Assembly (NCBI RefSeq): GCF_023091745.1
Contig: NC_068926.1
Span: 49,562,001 to 49,626,000 of the forward strand
DNA from: Budorcas taxicolor
Taxonomy: Eukaryota; Chordata; Mammalia; Artiodactyla; Bovidae
Reading direction: 5' to 3'
Length of the DNA stretch: 64,000 bases
Below, piece by piece: positions 1 through 9,023 of this stretch (positions within the stretch are counted from its first letter, which is position 1; each line of letters opens with the position of its first letter). Position numbers and translations under genes: made by a program. The notes beneath the pieces are model-generated. The model was not told the origin of the DNA, ran no database searches, and worked only from the letters and a program-made list of their open reading frames with translations.

Positions 1-650
1 TTTCTTGTCACTTTGTATTCTACATCAATATCCAAGCTTATTGAAAACTCATCTAATAAAATAATAATTTTCTTCTCAGGTGAAATGAGAAAAAAATAAT
101 AATAGCAATATTAGATACTGGCACAATTATATTTGTAGCAGCTCTGAACTCCTGGTGATAATGTAGATTAAAATAATGGCTCAGTTTGTGTTTGCCTCCT
201 GAATTAATGCATTTTTCTGGGTTCCTGGAGGTTTACTGGTGTCCTAGGGGTCACTGGATTATTTTCTCAGCAGAGGTGGAGAAAGGGAACTCTGGTTTGA
301 GGTTCTGGCAAAGATACAGGGGAAGGAGCTCTTAGCCTGGATCTACTTTTTAATCACTTCCCAGTGGCAGCACAATGTGGAGCTATAGTCTAGACAAAAC
401 AGAGTTCTCATATGGTAAAATCTCCTTAGATGCTAATGAATAGGATTCAGGAAGGAATTAAGAGAACAGGTGATCCGTTATTTTGCAATTTGAGTTTGCT
501 GTACAAATGGAAAAACTTAGTTTCTTCAACACAGTGAATTGATAGATGATGAAAAAGTTGAAACTTTTTTTAAATTGATGGAAGGTTCAAAGAGTTTTCT
601 TTGTCTAGCCAGATAAATGTCAGTCCTGAGAAATAAGCCCATTTAGATGC
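1..650. other. Unique AT-rich sequence, probably intronic
   Basis: I see no recognisable repeat, exon or RNA gene here. The sequence is AT-rich, with short poly-A and poly-T runs only. Confidence 0.5.
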
Positions 651-864
651 GAGGAAAGACCCTGAGGCTGGGAAAGATTGAAGGCGAAAGGAGAAGGGGG
701 CAACAGAGGATGAGATGGTCGGATGACATCAATGGACATGAGTTTGAGCAATGGACCTGAGCTTGAGCAAAGTCTGGGAGATAGTGAAGGACAGGGAAGC
801 CTGGCATGCCGCAGTCCATGGGCTTGCAAAGAGTAGGACATGACTGAGCAACTGAACAGCAACA
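651..864 (+). mobile_element. BovB LINE, 5'-truncated 3' end
   Basis: This matches the last roughly 210 bp of BovB in sense orientation: the Lys/Arg-rich end of ORF2, then the GTCGCAAAGAGT-like block (here with substitutions) and the ACTGAAC tail. It carries a small local duplication around 738-770, where a GAGTTTGAGCAA-like unit occurs twice. No coding potential remains. Confidence 0.85.
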
Positions 865-1780
865 ATGCTTTAAAGATTCAGACAAAGAAATGATGAAGTT
901 GGATCTAATATACAGCTGTGAAGACAAAAATGAATTTATATCCAGCAGTTTGTTTCATATGTATTTGATTCTTGGAAATCCTATTCATAAGTGCTGGTGC
1001 TGCAGTTTAGAATTAGTTTATAATAATTTCCCAAAGCATTCACTTTATACATTAATCTTAATAGACTTATATCTGTGAAGGAAAAAAGTGGTGAATAATT
1101 TATCAGGCAGAAAATTGTACACATGTTATAATATATCCTGTTATTTATATTTTCTTTAATCATGGAATGTTGGATTAGATTTTAACATCACAATGTTCCT
1201 CTGGGCAAGTGAATATGAGAGACATGGAGGATGGGATGACTTTTTGCTGAGTTCTACTTCTCGTTCTTTTTCTTTCAGACTTTTTTCAGTGATAGAAATT
1301 TCAAACACTTTGAAAAAAAATTTGCAGGTCTCTGTCAGATTTGCCCCAAGTGACATGCAACCTTCTTCACTTGATACGTTTTTTCATAAAAATGTCTGAA
1401 CTCAACAAGTTATTCTAAGAAGAGCTTTAGTTTTGGGGGATGGCAGTGGGGAATAAGGCAGGATCAGGTATACCTTCAGACTTGTCTCTGTAATGATGTG
1501 ACATCAGGATTTAACTCACCCGCACTTAGTAGAACCCAGTTTAGTCAATGAGAGTCAATTCATGTATTTATTGTTTCTCAACATTGGATATGAAGTATAA
1601 AAGGTTTGTAAACATTCATGTAGAAATATATACCCCCTGGGTATATATCAAGGAGCCTTTCTATTATTTGTTGAGCACTCTGCTGACATTTATATCTTTG
1701 TTTCTTTATGCCTAATATTTCTTTTTTCTGTGACATCCTTTAACTTTCCTCTGTATCACTGATTTTTGGTTTTCATGTAC
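865..1780. other. Unique intronic sequence
   Basis: No family recognised. Short open frames on both strands look random: they lack splice signals and known motifs. Confidence 0.4.
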
Positions 1781-1922
1781 CTCACATGATTGTTTAAAAT
1801 CTTTAGACTACGTTGAGATTTTTGAGCTTCTTGGAACTGTGGGGCTTTGGGTTTTATTAAATTTGGATAATTTTTGACAATTATGTCTTTGAAATTGCTT
1901 TATTTTATATATACATAATATG

Positions 1923-1966
1923 ACATTACAAATCATTTTATATATATATATATACACATATATGTT
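1923..1966. repeat. TA-rich microsatellite
   Basis: Alternating TA/TATACA run. A second TA-rich block lies at 2190-2252 on the far side of the Bov-tA, so the SINE probably landed in one AT-rich repeat. Confidence 0.8.
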
Positions 1967-1975
1967 TTTCTTGTT

Positions 1976-2180
1976 GTTTACTTGCTAAGTCATCCCTGGC
2001 TCTTTTGTGACCCTATGAACTCTAGCCCACCAGGCTCCTCTGTCCATGGGGTTTTTCAGACAAGAACATTGGAGTGGGTTGCCATTTCCTACTCTGGGAG
2101 ATATTCCCGACCCAGGAATTGGACCTGAGTCTCCTGTACTGGAGGGAGAATTGTTTACCACTGAGCCACCAGAGAAACCC
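1976..2180 (-). mobile_element. Bov-tA SINE
   Basis: Antisense copy. It reads from the BovB-derived tail (TTTGTGACCC, CCACCAGGCTCCTCTG) to the tRNA-Glu-derived head ending in GAGCCACCAGAGAAACCC. It is moderately diverged. Confidence 0.9.
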
Positions 2181-2530
2181 ATAACATGTATATAATCTTA
2201 TATATGTATATAAGCTTACATATATAATATGTATTATATATATATATGAAATCTTTTCCTTCTTAGACCCCAGTTATATGTATATTAGATGGCCTGATGT
2301 TGACTCTCAGGTCCCTGATTTTTGTTGCTTTCTTTCAGTCTCTTTTCTCTTTGTTCTTCATTTTGAAGAGTTTTCGATATATTGTGATGTCTTCTATTTT
2401 CTTTTGAAGTGTGTGATCTGCTGCTAGTCCCATCTAGTGCATTTTCTAATTCAAACACTGTATTTTTCATTCCTTGAATTTCTACTTGGGGCTTTTTGAT
2501 AACTTTTCTTCGGCTGTCTTCCCATCACTG

Positions 2531-3110
2531 TCTCTCCAGTTCTAGGACTTTCTGCTTGCTTCTCATCATCTTCATCCTCATGCTTTTTCGCAGTTTGTCA
2601 CACGATCATTCTCTCTCTCTGCCTGTCTCTGATTCTTCCTGACTTTATTGAAACTTACTTGTTCTCTTGCTTTAAACTGATTCCTTTTTTTCTCTCTTCT
2701 CACTGTCTCTTTCCCTCTCTCTCCCCATCTCCTTCCCTCTCCCTGTATTTCTCTTGTCCTTGTCTTCCTCACATTTCTGCTCTGCCCTCCCCTCGTGTCT
2801 CCATCCACCCATGGATAAACTTTGATTGAAAGATTGGGAATCAGCCCAAGCCTCCAGCCAAGGTCCCCACTGCTCAGTGAAGTCACCAAGGCACCAGCCA
2901 GCTCACAGTAAGAAACGCACAGAAGGGTTTATTCATATTCAAATAAAACCCTGACCATGGACTTGAGTTTCCATAGTCCTTTGCTTTTCCTCTGGAGTAT
3001 TTCTCTCCATGGAGCCATCTAATCAGGTTTAGGTTTTCATTGAGCAGCTGTCATTGGCATGCTGGTTCTGTGGCAACCGGAAGCTTCATTCAGTTTTAAT
3101 TTAGCCCAAG
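2531..3110. other. Pyrimidine-rich tract and unique sequence
   Basis: Positions 2590-2775 form a strongly C/T-rich strand dominated by TCTC, CCTT and TCTCTG words, of the kind that can form triplex (H-DNA) structures. The remainder to 3110 is unique, with no recognised repeat. Confidence 0.55.
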
Positions 3111-3359
3111 ATGTACAAGGAAAGGGCTTCCCAGATGGTGCTAGTGGTAAAGAACCCACCTGCCAATGCAGGAGAATGAAGAGATGTGGGTTTGAACCCT
3201 GGGTTAGGAAGATACCCTGGAGGAAAACATGTCAACTCACTCCAGTATTCTCACCTGGAGAATCCCATGGACAGAATTGCCTGGCAGGCTACAGTCCAGA
3301 GGGTCGAAAAGAGTCTGTCATGACTGAAGCAACTTAGCAGGCACGCATGTACAAGGAAA
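3111..3359 (+). mobile_element. Bov-tA SINE with perfect 13-bp target duplication
   Basis: The element runs from 3124 to 3346, from GGGCTTCCCAGATGG to the AGCAACTTAGCAGGC tail. It is flanked by an exact ATGTACAAGGAAA duplication at 3111-3123 and 3347-3359, which confirms target-primed insertion and the element boundaries. Confidence 0.96.
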
Positions 3360-3692
3360 TGTATTTCAGGCAACAGAGGAACCATTGCAATGAAGCAGAA
3401 CTTTGCAGAAGTGGGGATAGTGAGGTACCAGAAAGGAATTTGAGAAAATACTTATGTAATTGTTACTTGTCAGAGCTGAGTTGTGTAAAGGAACAGACAG
3501 CTCACTGGATGGGCAGAAGCAGAGGACACAGAAGTGCAGAGAACAGAGGCCAGAATTTCATCTCATATATACTATCTCTCCGACTTTCCTTTCTTTGTCT
3601 CTGGGAACTGTCTCTTTCTATCTTCCTATGTCTCTATGCATCATTGTCCTTTCTGTTTGCCTCTCTGACACGCTTTAGCGTCTAACTTGTTT
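3360..3692. other. Unique intronic sequence
   Basis: No repeat or exon signature seen. The T/C-rich end contains TCTTTGTCTCTG-like words. Confidence 0.4.
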
Positions 3693-4045
3693 GACTCTTG
3701 AGAGTCAAGACCCTTGGACTGCAAGGAGATTCAACCAGTCCATTCTGAAGGAGATCAGCCCTGGGATTTCTTTGGAAGGAATGATGCTAAAGCTGAAACT
3801 CCAGTACTTTGGCCACCTCATGTGAAGAGTTGACTCATTGGAAAAGACTCTGATGCTGGGAGGGATTGGGGGCAGGAGGAGAAGGGGATGACCGAGGATG
3901 AGATGGCTGGATGGCATCACCGACTCGATGGACGTGAGTCTGAGTGAACTCCGGGAGTTGGTGATGGACAGGGAGGCCTGGCGTGCTGCAGTTCATGGGG
4001 TTGCAAAGAGTCACACACAACTGAGCAACTGAACTGAACTGAACT
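3693..4045 (+). mobile_element. BovB LINE, 5'-truncated 3' end
   Basis: Sense copy of the end of ORF2 and the 3' UTR. It includes the GGAGATCAGCCCTGGGATT block and the GAACTGAACTGAACTG tail. Frames are broken: the usual CATGCGAAGAGTTG reads CATGTGAAGAGTTG, giving a stop. TGTTT/TGTTTA at the two ends may be a target duplication. Confidence 0.9.
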
Positions 4046-4135
4046 GTTTAGACACACAAATAAAATTACACCTTCATAAAGCTGATGAAAAAGAAAACTT
4101 TTTAAAATGCAAAAAAAAAAAGGGTGTTTTAACAT

Positions 4136-4342
4136 CTTACAATCTTTTTTTTAAAGATTTTTTTTATGTGAACCATTTCTACAGTCTTTATTGAATTTGT
4201 TGACATATTGCTTCTGTTGTTTGTGTTCTGTTTTTTTTGGCCACATGCCATGTGGGATCTCAGCTCCCTGACCAGGGATTGAACCTTCACCCTTTGCGCT
4301 GGAAGACAAAGTCTTAACCACTGGGCCACCAAGGAAGTCCCT
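4136..4342 (-). mobile_element. CHR-2-type SINE
   Basis: Antisense tRNA-Glu-derived SINE. The head reads GGGCCACCAAGGAAGTCCC, the body contains CCTGACCAGGGATTGAACC, and the tail includes TCTTTATTGAATTTG. The mirrored B-box is visible. Confidence 0.88.
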
Positions 4343-4912
4343 CATATTGCTAATACAGTGTTTCATTTAAACACCAACTACTAAGACAAAGAATCATAGT
4401 ATGTCATATATGCATAATTCTAAGATAAGTTTGGTCAAATAAATGCAAATAGGTTATATCACATGGACATCCATGGTGCCAAGAAGAACCAATTTGTTGA
4501 CCTTTAAGTTTTAAATTAAATTTCCCTGGAATCTACTTCAGATGTGTTCTTTTTTTTTCCCTTTTTCTAACACAGAAGGAAAAACCTTCCTTTTCTCCTC
4601 CAGCCTAGTTGTGCCCTCAGTGTCCATAAACCCAACCCTTCCTTCCTCTTCTTTCTCCATCTAGAACCTGACTCTCAAATTTTTAGTATGCCTACTATTC
4701 TTGGTTCTCCTTCCTCAAAACTCACAAAAATCTTTCCTTGATCTCATTGTAGGTTCAAGCCACCACTTTCTGTCTACCTTCCTTTTCTCATGCCCAAATT
4801 TCAAATAATTCAGTCATGGATTCTATCTTGTTATTTTGCTACCTGGCTTTTGCCTCCAATTCACTATTGAAATTGCACTCTTATAGTTCACAAATAATTG
4901 CTGATCAGGGGG
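4343..4912. other. Unique intronic sequence
   Basis: C/T-rich unique DNA with no repeat family recognised. Confidence 0.4.
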
Positions 4913-5131
4913 GCTTCCCTGGTGGCTCAGAGATTAAAGCATTTACCTGCAATGCGGGAGACCCAGGTTCAATCCCTGGGTCGGGAAGATCCCCTGGAGA
5001 AGGAAATGGCAACCCACTCCAGTATTCTTGCTTGGAAAATCCCATGGATGGAGGAGCCTGGTAGGTTACAGTCCACGGGGTCGCAAAGAGTCAGACATGA
5101 CTGAGCGACTTCACTCACTCTTCACTCACAA
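4913..5131 (+). mobile_element. Bov-tA SINE
   Basis: Full-length sense copy: GGCTTCCCTGGTGGCTCAG head, CCCAGGTTCAATCCC B box, CCACTCCAGTATTCTTGC core, and a GACTGAGCGACTTCACTC tail with a CACTCTTCACTCAC extension. Confidence 0.94.
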
Positions 5132-5985
5132 AATCAGGACATTTTTTTGAGCCCTCATTTTTCTTGACATTTCTTTTTGATAGTCGATCATCTTTCCTTC
5201 TTGAAACTCTGCTCCCTGGTTTTGGGACACTGCAGTACCGTTTTTTCTCTTCTAAACACTGTCTTCCTTTCATTCCATTCATAGCTTTTTCTTCCAACAC
5301 ACCAAAATAAGGTGCTCCCCGAGGCCCTGTCATCTTTTCTTGGCAAGCCCTTCCTTGATAATCTTTTCTGTTTACCCTTCCATTTCAAATATCACCTTTA
5401 TGTAAATGACCGCCGAGACTATATTCAGCCAGTATGTCTTTCTTGTGAACTGTTAACCTATACTTTCTCTTTTTAAGTGTGTATTTTTTACGTTTTCTTG
5501 GGCTCTCTCTCCCCGTTTGTCATCTCCTGCCCTAAGTCAGTGTGTTCTGTCTTTCTCTGTCTGTTCCCAATGTGACAGCATCAAGTCCATTCGGCCTGTT
5601 TTGCTGGCCATCCTGTGACTGCTTCCTCCATCGCTGAAAAGCTGGGTTCTCATGAATCACAATACGTGTATTGATTTGTCCAATCCTATGAGATAGTAAA
5701 TGATTTTGGAATTGCCACTTCACATTTCTGTGGAAAAAAAAAAAAAAGTTTGTTTCCAAGTTTTTGTTTTGTTTCATGTCTCTAAACTGAGATGACAGAG
5801 TCAAAAGTCATGTGTTCAAATGTTACTTATGATCCCAAAGTTTTAATCCATAAAACAGCAGAGGCTGCTTCTTCCTCACACTCCCTGGCTAGCCCGGGCC
5901 AGCTGTGTCCTTGTGAAGTATTATCCTCACTCCAGGACCCAGGCTGATCCAGCGGTCACCATCACTGTGGCCGAGAAACAGCCAG
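5132..5985. other. Unique intronic sequence
   Basis: No recognised repeat apart from an A13 run near 5735. Short open frames on both strands carry no known motif. Confidence 0.4.
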
Positions 5986-5987
5986 TG

Positions 5988-6296
5988 AGGGATGTCCCTG
6001 GTGGTCCAGTGGTTAAGAATCCTCCTGTCAATGCCGGGGAGACACGGGTTTGATTCCTGGTCTGGGAAGATCCCACATGTCCAGGAGGAACTGAGCCCAT
6101 GCACTGCAACCACTGGGCCTGGCAGCCAGAACCACTGAAGCCCACGTAGAGCCTGTGCGCCCCAACAAGAAAAGTCACTGCAATGAGGAGCCTGAGCACC
6201 ACAGCCAGAGGGCAGCCACCACCTGCCACAACCAAACAAAGCCCACCCAGCAAAGAAGACCCACGGCAGCCAAAAATAGTGAATAAATCTTTAAAA
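5988..6296 (+). mobile_element. CHR-1-type SINE, near full length
   Basis: Sense copy with the TCCCTGGTGGTCCAGTGG head, TTTGATTCCTGGTCTGGG B box, AACAAGAAAAGTCACTGCAA body and GCAGCCAAAAATAGTG tail. Antisense open frames of over 100 codons across it are SINE artefacts. Confidence 0.92.
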
Positions 6297-6655
6297 CCAC
6301 ACAGAGAGCCAGGGAGGGGTCCTGTGCTCTCAGAGTATCAAGAAATGAGCGTGTGGTTCTGCCCTGTTTGTGGGCAAAGCATCACAATTCAAAGGGGGCA
6401 GGTAATGCAATCAGACCACACGCTCAAGGGAATAAGTGGACACGCCCACCTCATTTACCAAAAGGATCCCCTGAATCCTCTGACATACATAGTTTACAGG
6501 TAAGAGGACTGGGGTACAAGAGATGAAGTGAATATCCACCCTAGGGTCACAGAACTGAGAAGCAGGTCCTGTCTTTAGACCCCAGGAGCCCAACTTCAAC
6601 CTGCTGTTCATCAATATATGGATCCAACAGCATCTTCCATCTGCCTCGTGTCCTA

Positions 6656-6692
<37 letters not shown>

Positions 6693-7270
6693 TCATCAGG
6701 CAGCTTCCTCACCAATGGACGTTTAGAGTCTGTTTCTGACATCTTCCTGTTAGAACTGAGCTTCCATGAACAACCTTAAACAGGTTTCCCCTCTGACCAT
6801 TTTTTCCCCTCCAATTCCCAGAAGCTGAAGTGCAGTTCACACTCTTTTCTATTTAGGGCCTCCACATATCCTGACTTCATCCACATATCCTGAAGATGCA
6901 AACAGAACCACTGCTGTATCTCTGTTAATAGTGATTATATGGGATGACATATCCTTGTAATAATTCCTGGCCCACAACAGAGGCTCACTTATATCTCAGC
7001 TAACATTTCTTCCCTCCTGAGTGGCTGGTGACGGCATGCAGCATCATGGCACTGATGTCCAGGATCTAGTTTTCCCCATTGCCTTTGTGTTGGCTGGGGG
7101 GTACTTCAGTGAACCCACGAAGGCTTCAGTTTCTATACACGGAAGAAGGAGTCACTGTGATCTTCCCTTCTTGAAGGTATCTGTTTGAAACTAACATAAT
7201 CATCTTTCTAGCCCAAAGACCCTTCTGAGTTTCAGTGGTCTTTGAAAAGTCAACAGAAGTGTTGATAAAA
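6297..7270. other. Unique sequence around a CA microsatellite
   Basis: Unique except for the CA repeat at 6658-6688. No exon signature recognised. Confidence 0.4.
6658..6688. repeat. (CA)n microsatellite
   Basis: An uninterrupted run of about 15 CA units. Confidence 0.97.
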
Positions 7271-7271
7271 T

Positions 7272-7384
7272 CATTCATACACAGAGAACAGACGGGTGGT
7301 TGCCAAAGGGGACGAGAGGTGGGTGAGGGAAGGATTGGAAGTTTGGGATTAGTAGATACCAACTAGTATATATAGAGTGGATAA
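7272..7384 (+). mobile_element. Artiodactyl L1 3' UTR fragment (sense)
   Basis: Contains the typical L1 3'-end words GGTTGCCAAAGGGG, AGTTTGGGATTAGTAGATAC and ACTAGTATATATAGA. It runs directly into an antisense copy of the adjacent part of the same 3' UTR. Confidence 0.8.
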
Positions 7385-7560
7385 AGTATAGTTGATTTAC
7401 AATGCTGTGTTAATTTCTGCTGTACAGCCAAGTGATGTATATATGTATACATATGACTTTCTATATTCTTTTCTGTTATGATTTGCCACAGAATACTGAA
7501 TTAGTTCCCTTTCCTCTACGTAGGACCTTGTTGTTTATCCGTCCTATATATATACTACAG
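7385..7560 (-). mobile_element. Artiodactyl L1 3' end (antisense)
   Basis: Antisense 3' UTR from AGTATAGTTGATTTACAATG to GGACCTTGTTGTTTATCC. With 7272-7384 it forms an inverted arrangement whose junction words (7362-7384 and 7535-7558) are reverse complements of each other. Confidence 0.85.
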
Positions 7561-7599
7561 TGAACTGGCCAGGTTGAGTCACATGTTCACTGGGGCCAA

Positions 7600-8065
7600 A
7601 AGCATCACTGCGACCAAGGTACACGAGCAGATGTTCTCTGTCTTACGATTTCTTGACTTACAGGAGTGAACAAATGATATGCACTCGGTAGAAACCCTTG
7701 AATGTTGAATTTTGGCCTTTTCACAGGCTATCAATACATGGTACCTTCTTTCATGTGATGCTAGGCAGCGAGCCCCAGCACCGCGATCGTGAAGGTTAAC
7801 ACTGACCCATTTACAACCATTCTGGTTTTCACTGACATTACAGTATTCAATACATTACATAAGCTATTCAACAGTCTATTGTAAAATAGGCTTTTTGTTA
7901 GATAATTTTGCACTGTTGTAGGCTCATGTAAGTGTTCTGATCATATGTAAGGCCGGATAGGTTAAGCTCTGATGTTTAGCAGGTTAGGTGTATTAAATGC
8001 ATTTTCAGCATAATGATATTTTAAACTTGTGGTGGGCTTATTGGGACATGAGCTTGATAAAAGAA
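7600..8065. mobile_element. Degraded Tigger-like DNA transposon remnant
   Basis: From about 7830 onward, words such as ACAGTATTCAATACATTAC, TGTAAAATAGGC, AGGTTAGGTGTATTAAATGC and GGGCTTATTGGGACATG match what I remember of a mammalian TcMar-Tigger non-autonomous family. The upstream boundary is unclear and no terminal repeats are preserved. Confidence 0.5.
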
Positions 8066-8080
8066 ATTTTCACATATTGA

Positions 8081-8551
8081 GACATGAGGAAGTCATTCTG
8101 GCTTATGCATGAGTTCACTTGGGTTTGATGCTAACTAAAATAGCCTGGTTGTAGCATATCAAACAGACATTGTACATCTGCTTTAATTATTAAAGAAAAG
8201 GACACACTGGCCAGAAGCAAAGAATGTCCAAGTTAAAAATAAAGATTAAATGCCTCTCTTCCTGGAATGTCAATGCTGGCCCTCCTTTGATAACCATACA
8301 CCCTTCCCAGGTGTCAAGGCCATGCAGGCCTGCTGTATATGTGCTGGATTATTCTTTTATTTTGAAACTTTGAAAAATGTAGCCCTGACTTTTAATGTTC
8401 TTTGCTCTGAGAAAATATAAGACTGTCTTGAAAACTCTGTTTCTCATAATCATCTAGGAAGCAGGCTTCCAGGCTATAGTCCTCAGTTTGGCTCAAATAA
8501 AACCCTTTTCCTTTCTTCTTACTGCTTGTTGATTGATTGTTTTCCTCAACA
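8081..8551 (+). mobile_element. Probable solo LTR of an endogenous retrovirus
   Basis: The ends look like an LTR: TGAGGAAG near 8090 and TTTTCCTCAACA at 8540-8551 are imperfect inverted termini. Inside are a TATA-like AAATATAAGACT around 8413 and an AATAAA-type signal at GCTCAAATAAAACCC (8493-8507) followed by a T-rich end. No internal retroviral genes flank it. The family and exact left end are unresolved, and no clear target duplication was found. Confidence 0.5.
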
Positions 8552-8879
8552 GTCCCTCTCATAAGCCAAAAAAGATCTGTGCTTCTGCCAGGAATGAGTG
8601 GTACCCAAAGGAGAAATGTAAGCTCATTTTTAACAGGAGGAAGAGAGATACGGACTGGGCGTGACTTAGCAGGTAGATGGATGCTGGGTGGTAAAAATGA
8701 ATCGCTTTCCGATGTACACGGGAAACATACAGGTAACTGAATGAGCTGTGTTGAAAGAGGTCATGGAGAGGACATGACCTCCAGCTGACCAGTGAGCTTG
8801 AGGTGGCTTGATGGTCAAGCTTCTGGGGCTCATGGGTGTGCTGGTGGCTGACATGCGCTCTCTTCCCTTCTGCAAGCAG
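8552..8879 (+). other. Intron 3' end with splice acceptor
   Basis: The last part of an intron. A branch-point-like CTGAC at 8848-8852 (branch A at 8851) lies 28 nt before the acceptor. It is followed by a pyrimidine tract TCTCTTCCCTTCTG (8859-8872) and AAGCAG, where the final AG is 8878-8879. The upstream ~270 bp are unique. Confidence 0.7.
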
Positions 8880-9023
8880 GACTTGGAAGTTCTGAACACG
8901 GTCATTCTCACTGAAAAGGCTGTTTCGGTTCCCATCAAGATGGTGGCAGTTCAGGAGGATGGTTTGGTGGTGGACTTGTCAGAGGCTGTGGAATGCAGGT
9001 CTGCGGATGAAGACGTCATCAAG
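8880..9023 (+). CDS. TMEM132-family internal exon
   Basis: This exon encodes 48 residues in phase 0 at both ends, starting DLEVLNTVIL and ending SADEDVIK. I recognise VLNT, the VSVPIKMVAVQEDG stretch, the VECRSADEDVIK block and the expected continuation with V as a conserved extracellular segment of TMEM132 proteins. From general knowledge, these are single-pass type I membrane proteins with Ig-like domains that act in neural adhesion and link to actin through the WAVE complex. The exon has no stop, a good acceptor (branch A at 8851, pyrimidine tract, CAG) and a GT donor at 9024. The open frame continues both ways into intron, so the longer 174-codon frame is not a protein. Oddities are a tandem AAGCAG acceptor and a donor, AAG/GTACAA, lacking the usual +5 G. 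The paralogue (B, C or D are likely from intron length) cannot be fixed from one exon. Confidence 0.78.

Larger units (their letters stand above)
1785..2530 (-). mobile_element. Possible old LINE-1/HAL1-like fragment, split
   Basis: Blocks at about 1785-1915 and 2265-2530 resemble a very diverged antisense LINE-1 or HAL1 stretch (T-rich, with TTCATTTTGAA- and ATTTTTCATTCC-like words). They are separated by TA repeats and a Bov-tA insertion. The assignment rests on faint similarity and is tentative. Confidence 0.3.

Noticed and set aside
4913..4990. tRNA gene-like A and B boxes
   Set aside because: These are the tRNA-Glu-derived heads of Bov-tA/CHR SINEs, not folded functional tRNA genes. The same applies at every other SINE.
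5889..6239. 116- and 108-codon minus-strand frames
   Set aside because: They lie across the CHR SINE, and the same peptides recur in other CHR copies.
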